Source of the DNA: Actinomycetes bacterium | GTDB lineage: Bacteria; Actinomycetota; Actinomycetes; Mycobacteriales; Micromonosporaceae | Assembly (NCBI GenBank): GCA_021793335.1 | Contig: JAJYSW010000002.1 | Location: 1-45,253, forward strand | Length of the DNA stretch: 45,253 bases | Reading direction: 5' to 3' | Shown here: positions 18,421-25,645 of the stretch, in pieces | How positions within the stretch are numbered: the stretch's first letter is position 1 | Layout of the letters: every line of letters starts with the position of its first letter | Program-made: the position numbers and the translations under genes | The notes under the pieces: generated by a model | The model's input: only the letters and a program-made list of their open reading frames with translations | What the model was told of the DNA's origin: nothing | The model's database searches: none

Positions 18421-19199
18421 CTGGTCTCCCCTCTGACGCTCCTGCTGCACGAACCCGCAGGTTCGCACGATTCGCCGCGAACGGCGACGGGTCGGACGCA
18501 ATGACCGTATCGCCCAACCGTATCGCGCCGACGGCGGGGCCGCGTTTGCGTACTCACCCGGCCTCGTTGAGCGACGAGCCGCATTCGACGCGGATATAAC
18601 GCGACCGCGTGCGTACGGCCGCTCCGGCCGCGAAGCAACCCGGCAGCCTGACGCAGGTACACGAACGCCGCCAACCAGTACAGGACCAGTCCCCACCAGG
18701 CGAGCGCCCACCCCAGCGGCGCGGCCCAGGACGCGGCGTTGTCCACCAGGCCGGCCACGACGAGCACCGGGAAGGACATGAACATCACGCTGGTGGCGGA
18801 CTTGCCGAGAAAATGCACCTGCGGCGGAGCGAAGCCGTGCCAGCGCAGGACCACCACCGTGGCCACCAGCACCGCCTCGCGGGCCAGGACCGCGAACGTG
18901 AACGGCCACGGCAGCAGGTCGACATAGGTCAGCGCCAGCAGCGCGGTGAGGATGTACAGGCGGTCCACGAACGGGTCGAGGAGCCGCCCGAGTCTGGAGA
19001 CCTGGTTGAGCCGGCGGGCCAGTTGCCCGTCCACCCAGTCGGTGCCGCCTCCGACGGCGAGGACGACCGCGGCCTGCCAGTAGTACTCGGTGGCCAGCAG
19101 TAGATAGCAGAACAGCGGGATTCCCGCCAGGCGTACGGCCGTGACCAGGTTCGGCCACGTCCAGACTCCCCAGCCGGTGGGCGCCGTTGACTTGCTCAA
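18417..19199 (-). CDS. CDP-alcohol phosphatidyltransferase, membrane protein (PgsA2-like)
   Basis: 260 residues with the class signature DWVDGQLARRLNQVSRLGRLLDPFVDR (DG-x2-AR-x8-G-x3-D-x3-D), which binds two metal ions and the CDP-lipid. About six membrane helices begin at TWPNLVTAVRLAGIP. It would make a phospholipid head-group product, as Rv1822 (PgsA2) does in the same neighbourhood of mycobacteria; the acceptor alcohol is not known. No ATG or GTG is near the fold; TTG at 19199 (LSKSTAPTGWG) follows AGAGGA. The Arg-rich C-terminal extension of about 70 residues, running into gcvH, is unusual. Confidence 0.8.
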   Translation of the reverse strand: MSKSTAPTGWGVWTWPNLVTAVRLAGIPLFCYLLLATEYYWQAAVVLAVGGGTDWVDGQLARRLNQVSRLGRLLDPFVDRLYILTALLALTYVDLLPWPFTFAVLAREAVLVATVVVLRWHGFAPPQVHFLGKSATSVMFMSFPVLVVAGLVDNAASWAAPLGWALAWWGLVLYWLAAFVYLRQAAGLLRGRSGRTHAVALYPRRMRLVAQRGRVSTQTRPRRRRDTVGRYGHCVRPVAVRGESCEPAGSCSRSVRGETR

Positions 19200-19300
19200 G
19201 ACTGTCCTCTCGACGGCCCCTTGCAGGGCCGTGGGTCTCCTCCCGCTCGGCGGCGGGTGCGAGCCGCATGGTCGACGGGTGTTCGGTGGGTGCAGGCACG

Positions 19301-19330
19301 ATTCTAGCCCCAGCGGTACGACACTGTATC
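19301..19330 (-). promoter_or_regulatory. Promoter upstream of the phosphatidyltransferase-gcvH-garA operon
   Basis: GATACA (19325-19330), an 18-nt spacer and TAGAAT (19301-19306). It would start transcription about 95 nt before the TTG. The leader contains a small hairpin ACGGCCC-CTTGCA-GGGCCGT at about 19213-19232. The gene-free stretch 19200-19513 otherwise holds the 35-nt repeated element and the terminator of the membrane-protein gene. Confidence 0.45.
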
Positions 19331-19416
19331 GCCGAAATGGCGGGCCCTTGTGGTGTTGCTGACGGGCGAAGCCCGGCGATATTCGGGCCTTGCGATGGAG
19401 ATGACCTGGTTTGACG

Positions 19417-19451
19417 CGAGGCGTAAAGCCTCGTTGTCGATATATATCTTT
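19417..19451 (+). repeat. 35-nt element, copy A: stem-loop plus CGATATATATCTTT
   Basis: CGAG-N9-CTCGTT-N2-CGATATATATCTTT. The same pattern with identical spacing recurs at 36607-36641. The stem here is CGAGGC-GTAAA-GCCTCG. It lies between the terminator of the membrane-protein gene and the promoter of the phosphatidyltransferase operon. The AT-rich core is striking in about 70% GC DNA. Confidence 0.6.
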
Positions 19452-19472
19452 CTTGAAGAGTGATAGGAAACA

Positions 19473-19496
19473 ACCCGGGCCGTGCACGGCCCGGGT
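19473..19496 (-). terminator. Terminator hairpin after the four-helix membrane protein
   Basis: A 24-bp perfect palindrome (12-nt arms, centre TGCA) begins 18 nt beyond the stop codon at 19514. On the minus strand it is followed by TTGTTTCC. Confidence 0.7.
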
Positions 19497-19513
19497 CATC
19501 GCCTCGCGCGCGG

Positions 19514-20137
19514 TTACTCGGTCGGAGCGCCCGGAATATAGGTGGGCGGCGCCTCCTTGCGGAAGTACGCATTGGAACTCGGCACCGCCAGCAGGATGAT
19601 CACCAGAAGCGAGCCGAGCGTCGCCAGCAGGGCCACGGCCCAATCCACGACGAAACTCCAGGCCGGGAAGGCCCCGTAGGCGGCCTCGACCAGCGCCGAG
19701 GCATCGAGGCCCTCCAGCCGTTCGTCACCGGCATTGTCGAAGCCCCATTGCATCAGCGGGACGGCGAACAGGCTCCCGGCCAGCACGATGCCGCCGCAGA
19801 CGAGTACCAGCGGCTGGAAGACCCACGACAGGATGCGGCCTACGCGATTGCCCACGGCGTTCAGCAGGGCCAGTACCACCATCAAAGCGGCGACGACGAT
19901 CGGGAAGACCAGGTTCGAGGTGCCCTCGAAACCGCCCGAGTCGACCGCGAGCTGCGAATCGCCGGCGCCCTGGGCGGCCAGCTCGTCCTCATACGCCTGC
20001 TGGGCGTCGGCGCCGTACACGAAATTGAGCACCCCGGAGACCACCATCGCGACGGCGAGGAGCAACTGCAGCACGACGGCGAGGGACACCGTGCCGGGCC
20101 GGGACTTCTTCCCCATGGACGGGGGTGATTCTGACAT
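19514..20137 (-). CDS. Membrane protein of unknown function, about four helices
   Basis: 207 residues from the ATG of MSESPPSMGKK, with GGAGAG just upstream. Helices lie at about residues 18-42, 77-97, 105-130 and 155-180, separated by a probably external loop with acidic and polar residues (GADAQQAYEDELAAQGAGDSQL). The C-terminus is Pro-rich. I do not recognise a family. It follows the rhamnose operon after a 99-nt gap and has its own terminator, so it may or may not belong to that operon. Confidence 0.7.
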   Translation of the reverse strand: MSESPPSMGKKSRPGTVSLAVVLQLLLAVAMVVSGVLNFVYGADAQQAYEDELAAQGAGDSQLAVDSGGFEGTSNLVFPIVVAALMVVLALLNAVGNRVGRILSWVFQPLVLVCGGIVLAGSLFAVPLMQWGFDNAGDERLEGLDASALVEAAYGAFPAWSFVVDWAVALLATLGSLLVIILLAVPSSNAYFRKEAPPTYIPGAPTE

Positions 20138-20236
20138 GGTTCTCTCCAATGATCGGGGATCTCAAGCTACCAATCGGCGCCTACCTTCGCGCGAGGGAAC
20201 ACCGCTCATACCCGAGCAGGACTCGCCCATCGTCCG

Positions 20237-20824
20237 CTATGAGGAGACCACGCTCCGGCGCCGTCGCACGGCCAGCGCCGCGCCGACGAGGCAGCCGCTC
20301 ATGGGAACGAAGAGCAGCCACAACGCCCAGGTGCACACCGCGAGGACCAGCAGTCCGCCCAGGAGGATGCCGGTCCCGCCGAAGTCCGTCTTGGCCTCCT
20401 CCACCGCCTCGGCCAACAGGGCCCGCCACGGGCGGCCGGGCGCCCAGGCCGCCGCGGCCCGCAACAGCAGCGTCGCCGCCGCACCCGCCACGACCATGGT
20501 CAACAGCGCCATCACCGCCCTGCCGGGGACGCCCTCGATCGTCAACACCGCCAGATCCACGGCGAAGAACAGCGCCGCGCCGATCGTCGCCAGGCCGACC
20601 TTCCAGCCGCCCCGCCAGGCCGCTCGCACCTCCCGGACGAAATCGCCCAGGGTCGAAGGCGTCCCGTCGAGGTACCCCGACAGGTGGCGGGCCGAGGCCG
20701 CGAGCGCGGCCGGGACGGTCACCAGCGGCAGCGCCGCCACCGTGAACCACAAGCCGGTCAGCAGGCACTCGGCGAACAGGGCGAACGGCCGGGTGCCCTC
20801 GATCGTGTACCGCCGGCGGGTCAT
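20237..20824 (-). CDS. YesL-like (DUF624) membrane protein, last gene of the rhamnose operon
   Basis: 195 residues with about five to six membrane helices (FALFAECLLTGLWFTVAALPLVTVPAALAA is the first pair). This is the YesL pattern, small proteins often encoded with ABC sugar importers of the rhamnogalacturonan and rhamnose type. The ATG at 20824 follows GGAGG by about 7 nt. It is 23 nt after the permease gene. Its role in uptake is inferred from context; no biochemical function is established. Confidence 0.75.
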   Translation of the reverse strand: MTRRRYTIEGTRPFALFAECLLTGLWFTVAALPLVTVPAALAASARHLSGYLDGTPSTLGDFVREVRAAWRGGWKVGLATIGAALFFAVDLAVLTIEGVPGRAVMALLTMVVAGAAATLLLRAAAAWAPGRPWRALLAEAVEEAKTDFGGTGILLGGLLVLAVCTWALWLLFVPMSGCLVGAALAVRRRRSVVSS

Positions 20825-20847
20825 CCCGGCCGCCTCCTCTCGCATCC

Positions 20848-21735
20848 TCAGCCCTTCACACCCGAGGTCGCGATGCCCCTGATGAGGAACTTCTGGAACA
20901 CCAGGAAGAACAGCACCACCGGGACCAGCGACAACAGCGTCATCGCCATCATGCCACCCCAGTTCGTCACGCCTTCGGTGTTCGAATAGGACTGCAACAG
21001 CCTGGGCAGCGGGAACTTCTCCATGTCGTACAGATAGATCAGCGGCCCGAGGAAATCGTTCCACGACCAGATGAACGTGAAGATCGAAGAAGTCACGACC
21101 GCCGGACGCAGCAGCGGCAGCAGGATCGAGAAGAAGATCCTGAAGTGGCCCGCGCCGTCGATCTTCGCGGCCTGGTCCAACTCCCTGGGGATACCGCGGA
21201 GGAACTGGATGTAGAGGAACACGAAGAACGACTCCAGCGCCAGGAACTTCCCGATCACCAGCGGCACGTACGTGTTCGTCACCTCCAGTTCGGAGAAGAT
21301 CAGGTACTGCGGGATGAGCATGACCTGCCCCGGCAGCAGCAGCGTGGCGATGACGACGCCGAGCATGGCCGAGCGGCCCGGGAAGCGCAGGCGTCCCAAG
21401 GCGTAGGCGGTCATCGAGCAGGAGACCACCACGCCGACGACCGACAGGGCCGCGATCAGGGTGGAGTTCCAGAAGAACCGCCACAGCGGGATGCCCGCCA
21501 GCCCGTCGAAGGCATTGGCGAAATGCTCCCAGGTGATCGCCTTCGGCCACAGCGAGGTGTCGGTGATGATGTCCGTATTGCCCTTGAGCGAGGCGGTGAT
21601 GACCCACAGCAGCGGGTAGAGCACGATCGCCAGGACCGCGAGCATCGCCGCGTGCCATACGGCGCTCTTGGCCCGCTCGGCGGCCGTTCTGCGCTTGCGG
21701 ACGATGACCCGCCCGCCCGCTGTCTTGACGCTCAT
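20848..21735 (-). CDS. Sugar ABC transporter permease, MalG type
   Basis: 295 residues with six predicted membrane helices. The cytoplasmic EAA loop reads ELDQAAKIDGAGHFRIFFSILLPLLRP, which contacts the ATPase. It forms the channel with the preceding permease. The ATG overlaps that gene's stop (ATGA). No ATPase is encoded here, so a shared MsiK-type ATPase elsewhere is likely, as usual for actinomycete CUT1 importers. Confidence 0.93.
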   Translation of the reverse strand: MSVKTAGGRVIVRKRRTAAERAKSAVWHAAMLAVLAIVLYPLLWVITASLKGNTDIITDTSLWPKAITWEHFANAFDGLAGIPLWRFFWNSTLIAALSVVGVVVSCSMTAYALGRLRFPGRSAMLGVVIATLLLPGQVMLIPQYLIFSELEVTNTYVPLVIGKFLALESFFVFLYIQFLRGIPRELDQAAKIDGAGHFRIFFSILLPLLRPAVVTSSIFTFIWSWNDFLGPLIYLYDMEKFPLPRLLQSYSNTEGVTNWGGMMAMTLLSLVPVVLFFLVFQKFLIRGIATSGVKG

Positions 21736-22727
21736 CGGTCCTCCCCTGCGTAGAACACGAGCCGTTTGGCGGCGCGGAACATGATGACGGTGACCAGGCC
21801 GACGGCCAGCACCAGCAGCCAGGCGTACGCCGAGGCGTAGCCCATGCGGAAGTCGGTGAAGGCCAGCGTGTAGATCCGGACGGTGTAGAACAGCGTCGAC
21901 CACGCCGGGGCACCGGACTCGCCGCCGATGATGTAGGCCGGCCCGAACAGCTGGAACGCCCCGACCGTCTCCATCAGCACGTTGAAGAAGATCACCGGCG
22001 AGAGCATCGGCAAGGTGATGCGGACGAACTTGCTCCACCTGCCGGCCCCGTCGACGTCGGCGGCTTCATAGAGCTCCTGCGGCACCTGCATCAGGCCGGC
22101 CAGGAAGATGACCATCGGCGCGCCGAAGCTCCACACCGCCAGCAGCACCAGCATGAGGATCGACACCGATGGGTTGCCGAGGAAACCGCCGCCCTCCCAG
22201 CCGAAGCTGCTCATGATGCCGTCCTGGACGCCGCCGTTGGAGAACAGGGCCTTCCAGATCAAGGCGACGCCGACGCTCATGGCGATCAGCGAGGGCATGT
22301 AGAACGCGGCACGGTAGAACCCCATGCCGCGGCGATGCTGGGACAGCAGGATCGCGACGAGCAGCGAGGCGACGAGTTTGACGGGGACCGCGATGAGCAC
22401 GTACAGCAGCGTCACGCGGACGGTCCGGTAGAACATCGGGTCGTCGAAGATCGCCGTGTAGTTCTGCAGCCCGATCCACTCGCCGCCTCGGATGAGGTGG
22501 TAATCGGTGAACGACAGGTACAGCGACCATGCCATCGGGCCGACGGTGAGCACCGCGGTACCGATGATCCAGGGAATCATGAACGTGTATCCGGCAAGGC
22601 GCTCACCTCCGCGGGACGCCGAGGAACGGCGTTCGGCCGCCCCTCGGGGCCCGCGGACCGGTGGCGCCCCTGGCCCGCTCGCCGTGCCCGCGGCGGGGTC
22701 GGCGGCAGTGGAGGGAGTCGCTGACAC
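21732..22727 (-). CDS. Sugar ABC transporter permease, MalF type
   Basis: 331 residues. A 40-residue Pro/Ala/Arg-rich cytoplasmic N-terminus precedes six membrane helices from YTFMIPWIIGTAVLTVGPMAW onward. The EAA loop is ELYEAADVDGAGRWSKFVRITLPMLSP. The GTG start has AGGAAG upstream. It is the partner of the MalG-type permease; both lie downstream of the binding-protein gene in the rhamnose operon, so the likely cargo is L-rhamnose or rhamnose-containing oligosaccharides. Confidence 0.92.
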   Translation of the reverse strand: MSATPSTAADPAAGTASGPGAPPVRGPRGAAERRSSASRGGERLAGYTFMIPWIIGTAVLTVGPMAWSLYLSFTDYHLIRGGEWIGLQNYTAIFDDPMFYRTVRVTLLYVLIAVPVKLVASLLVAILLSQHRRGMGFYRAAFYMPSLIAMSVGVALIWKALFSNGGVQDGIMSSFGWEGGGFLGNPSVSILMLVLLAVWSFGAPMVIFLAGLMQVPQELYEAADVDGAGRWSKFVRITLPMLSPVIFFNVLMETVGAFQLFGPAYIIGGESGAPAWSTLFYTVRIYTLAFTDFRMGYASAYAWLLVLAVGLVTVIMFRAAKRLVFYAGEDR

Positions 22728-22759
22728 GGCTTGACTTCCTATGCGTTGTCGGTCGATGG

Positions 22760-24055
22760 TTACTGTTCGGCGGCCAAGAGGGTCTCGGCCTCGGTGAAGA
22801 ACGTGTCCACCGCGTCGGCGGTCGCCAGTTCGCCGTAGAGCACCTGCTCGTAGATCTCCGCGAACTTGACCTCGATCGAGCCCGTCGCCGAAGGCGGCGG
22901 CGGAGGCGGGGAGGTCAGGTACTGCTCAACCTCGGCCTCATAGTCGAGCACCTGCTGGGAGACCTCGTCGATCTCGACGTTCTCACGGCCGACGTTGGTG
23001 GCCGGGATGCCTCGGTTCGTGCCGAGGATCGCGATGGCCTCGGGGTCGGTGAGCAGGAAATCGATCAGCTTGGCCGATGCCTCGGGGAACTCGCTGTTGG
23101 CGGCGATGCACAGCTGCATCGAGGGTTTGAGGTACAAGCCGAGGTTCCCCGGGTCCAGGCTCGGCGGTGCGGCCAGGGTCAGGGTGCCGCCGTTCTCGGC
23201 GACGGCCGGGGCGTACCAGGCCAGGAAGTTGTCCCAGCCGAGGTCCGCGCCGATCTTGTCGAGGACGAAACCGTTCTCCGGGGCCCACTGCGAGGACACG
23301 CTGATGGGCGGGACGGCGCCCTCGGCGTGGAGCGGCTCGTTCATCGACCACCACTCAATGAGCCGGGCCTTGTCGAAGTTCAGTGCCGTGCCGTCTTCGG
23401 TGTAGAAGCTGCCGCCCTGCTGACGCAGCCACAGCTCCATGAAATGGTACTGGCCGGCGAAGTCGCCGCCGCCCCACTGCTCGTCGCCCAGGCTCGCGGT
23501 GACGTCCTGGATGGCCCGATGGTAGTCCTCCCAGCTGTAGCCGGCCTCAAGGTCGACCTCGGCCTGCCCATACCAGTCCGAGCGGTAGAGCAGCCCGAGC
23601 GTGTTCCCGGCGATCGGGACGGCGACCAGTTCGTCGTTGACATAGCCGGTGTCGAGGAACCCTTCGAGGAAGTCGGAGGTGTCGACCAGGCCGTCGAGGG
23701 GCATGAGCATGCCGTTGCTGCCGAACTGGAGCAGCCGCGAATAGTCCATGTTGAGCACGTCGGGCAGGTCCTTGCCGGCCATGCGCGTGGTCATCGACTC
23801 CCAGTAGGTCGGGAAGTCGGAGAAGTTGGTGCGGACCTTGATGCCCTCGTGCTTCTTCTGAAAGAGGTCGACGGCCTCCTGCGTGATCTCGGCGCGGGCC
23901 TCATCGCCCCACCACTCGAAGCTGATGTTGATCGGGTCCTCGGCGGTGCCGGCCGGGCCGTCGTCGCCGCAGGCCGCGGTGGCGCCGAGAGCCGCGGCGG
24001 CCGTGGCACCGGTGAGGAGCGTCCTGCGCTTGGCGCGATAGGGATGGCGGATCAT
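22760..24055 (-). CDS. Extracellular sugar-binding lipoprotein of the ABC importer
   Basis: 431 residues. The signal peptide has a twin-arginine-like KRRTLLTG and a lipobox ending at C29 (LGATAAC), so it is exported and lipid-anchored. The mature part is a family-1 solute-binding protein (ISFEWWGDEARAEITQEAVDLFQKKHEGIKV, DVLNMDYSRLLQFGSNGMLMPLDGLVD). A six-proline run near residue 388 precedes the last helices. AAGGAGAG lies before the ATG. It captures the imported sugar, presumably rhamnose or a rhamnoside. Confidence 0.92.
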   Translation of the reverse strand: MIRHPYRAKRRTLLTGATAAAALGATAACGDDGPAGTAEDPINISFEWWGDEARAEITQEAVDLFQKKHEGIKVRTNFSDFPTYWESMTTRMAGKDLPDVLNMDYSRLLQFGSNGMLMPLDGLVDTSDFLEGFLDTGYVNDELVAVPIAGNTLGLLYRSDWYGQAEVDLEAGYSWEDYHRAIQDVTASLGDEQWGGGDFAGQYHFMELWLRQQGGSFYTEDGTALNFDKARLIEWWSMNEPLHAEGAVPPISVSSQWAPENGFVLDKIGADLGWDNFLAWYAPAVAENGGTLTLAAPPSLDPGNLGLYLKPSMQLCIAANSEFPEASAKLIDFLLTDPEAIAILGTNRGIPATNVGRENVEIDEVSQQVLDYEAEVEQYLTSPPPPPPSATGSIEVKFAEIYEQVLYGELATADAVDTFFTEAETLLAAEQ

Positions 24056-24084
24056 CGTTGATGCTCTCCTTCTTGCAGAGGGGT

Positions 24085-24098
24085 CCCGCTCGCGCGGG
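24085..24098 (-). promoter_or_regulatory. Small intercistronic hairpin between rhaB and the binding-protein gene
   Basis: CCCGC-TCGC-GCGGG in the 53-nt gap. Such stems often protect or partly stop the message, allowing the binding protein to be made in excess of its neighbours. The stem is short (5 bp). Confidence 0.3.
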
Positions 24099-24108
24099 CC
24101 TTCGGGAT

Positions 24109-25596
24109 CTATTCAGTTGCTCCCAGGTCTCGACCGGGGAAGGATTCCAATCGGGCGGCGGCGCGCCGCCAGGCGGCCGGATCGCCGGCCGGCAGGTACA
24201 TCCGCGGCCGGACCGAGGCGTGCGCGGCATCGCGTCGGGCCTCGGGGCCGGGTGCGATGAGTCCCAGTGCCTGCGCTTGGACCAGCGCGTTGCCGAGCGC
24301 GGTGGCCTCATCGGGGCCGGCCAGGACCGGCCGCCCGGTGGCATCGGCGGTCAACTGGCACAGTAGGCCGTTGTTGGAGCCGCCGCCGATGATGTGGACG
24401 AAGGCGATCGCGGTCCCGCCGAGCCGTTCGAGATCGGTGATGGCGCGGCGGTGGGCCAGCGCGAGGGAGTCGAGGATGCACGCGGTGATCTCGGCGGGCG
24501 TCTCGGGCACCGGCTGGCCGGTCTGGGCGCAGCGGACGCGGATGCGCTCAGGCATGTCCCCCGGGTCGGCGAAGACCGGGTCGTCGGGGTCGACGATGGA
24601 GCGCAGGCGCGGGACGGCCTCGGCCCGGCCGATGAGGTCGACGAGAGCGACTTTGACGCCTGCGCGCCACCAGGCGCGCAGGGACTCCTGGAGGAGCCAC
24701 AGTCCGGCGACGTTGCGGAGGAAGCGGGTCGAGCCGTCGACGCCGCGCTCGTTGGTGAATCCGGCTCGGAGCGCTTCGCGGGTGAGGACCGGTTCGGCCC
24801 GTTCGATGCCGACCAGGGACCAGGTGCCGCAGGAGATGTAGGCGGCGTGCTCGGTCTCGTAGGGGACGGCGGCGACGGCCGCGGCGGTGTCGTGGCCGGC
24901 CGTGGCGATCACTTTAGTGTCGGCGCTCAGACCGGTCTCGGCGGCGACGTCGGCGCTCAATTCGCCCAGGACGGCTCCGGTGGGGGTGATCGGCCCGAGC
25001 AGTTCGGGCCGGATGCCCGCGGCCGCGCACAGCTCCGGGGACCAGGTGCCGGTGGCCTGGTCGATCAGGCCGGTGGTGGAGGCGTTGGTGGCCTCCCAGG
25101 CGAAGCCCCCGCAGAGCCAGTACGCGAACAAGTCGGGGACCAGCAGCAGGCGTTCGGCGGCGGCGAGGGTCGCGGGGCGTTCGGCGGCGAGCTGGAAGAT
25201 GGTGTTGAACGGCTGGTGCTGGATGCCGGTGCGGGCGAACAGGGTCTCGGGGCCGACGGCGGCCAGGACGGTCTCGCGGGCGGCGCGGGCACGGGCGTCG
25301 CGGTAGCACACGGGGGCGGCGATCAGGTGGCCTTCGGCGTCGAGGAGCGCGTAGTCGACCGCCCAGGAGTCGACGGCGACCGCGGCGACGTCGTCCTCGG
25401 AGCCGAGGGTGCGCAATCCTTCGAGGACACCGTTCCAGAGCCCGAAGACGTCCCAGTAGAGGCGTCCGGCGGCGGCGACGGCGCGGTTGGGGAACCGGGC
25501 GGCCTCGGTCAGGCTGATCCGGTTCCCGTCCACGGCGGCGGCCATGACTCGGCCCGAGGAGGCGCCCAGGTCGACGGCGGCCAGCAGTCGTGTCAT
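24109..25596 (-). CDS. rhaB: Rhamnulokinase
   Basis: 495 residues of the FGGY kinase family. The N-terminal ATP-site strand is AAVDLGASSGRVMAA. The catalytic and sugar-site region is VDSWAVDYALLD, then GIQHQPFNTIFQL, and the C-terminal ATPase parts are TAGHDTAAAVAAVP and HIIGGGSNNGLLCQ. These match RhaB, which phosphorylates L-rhamnulose at O1. The gene lies between the aldolase/dehydrogenase fusion and the importer genes. Confidence 0.93.
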   Translation of the reverse strand: MTRLLAAVDLGASSGRVMAAAVDGNRISLTEAARFPNRAVAAAGRLYWDVFGLWNGVLEGLRTLGSEDDVAAVAVDSWAVDYALLDAEGHLIAAPVCYRDARARAARETVLAAVGPETLFARTGIQHQPFNTIFQLAAERPATLAAAERLLLVPDLFAYWLCGGFAWEATNASTTGLIDQATGTWSPELCAAAGIRPELLGPITPTGAVLGELSADVAAETGLSADTKVIATAGHDTAAAVAAVPYETEHAAYISCGTWSLVGIERAEPVLTREALRAGFTNERGVDGSTRFLRNVAGLWLLQESLRAWWRAGVKVALVDLIGRAEAVPRLRSIVDPDDPVFADPGDMPERIRVRCAQTGQPVPETPAEITACILDSLALAHRRAITDLERLGGTAIAFVHIIGGGSNNGLLCQLTADATGRPVLAGPDEATALGNALVQAQALGLIAPGPEARRDAAHASVRPRMYLPAGDPAAWRRAAARLESFPGRDLGATE

Positions 25597-25645
25597 CGGC
25601 GTTCACTCCGGTCCGGGCGGTGGGCGGGGCCGGTGCGGCGGTGGG

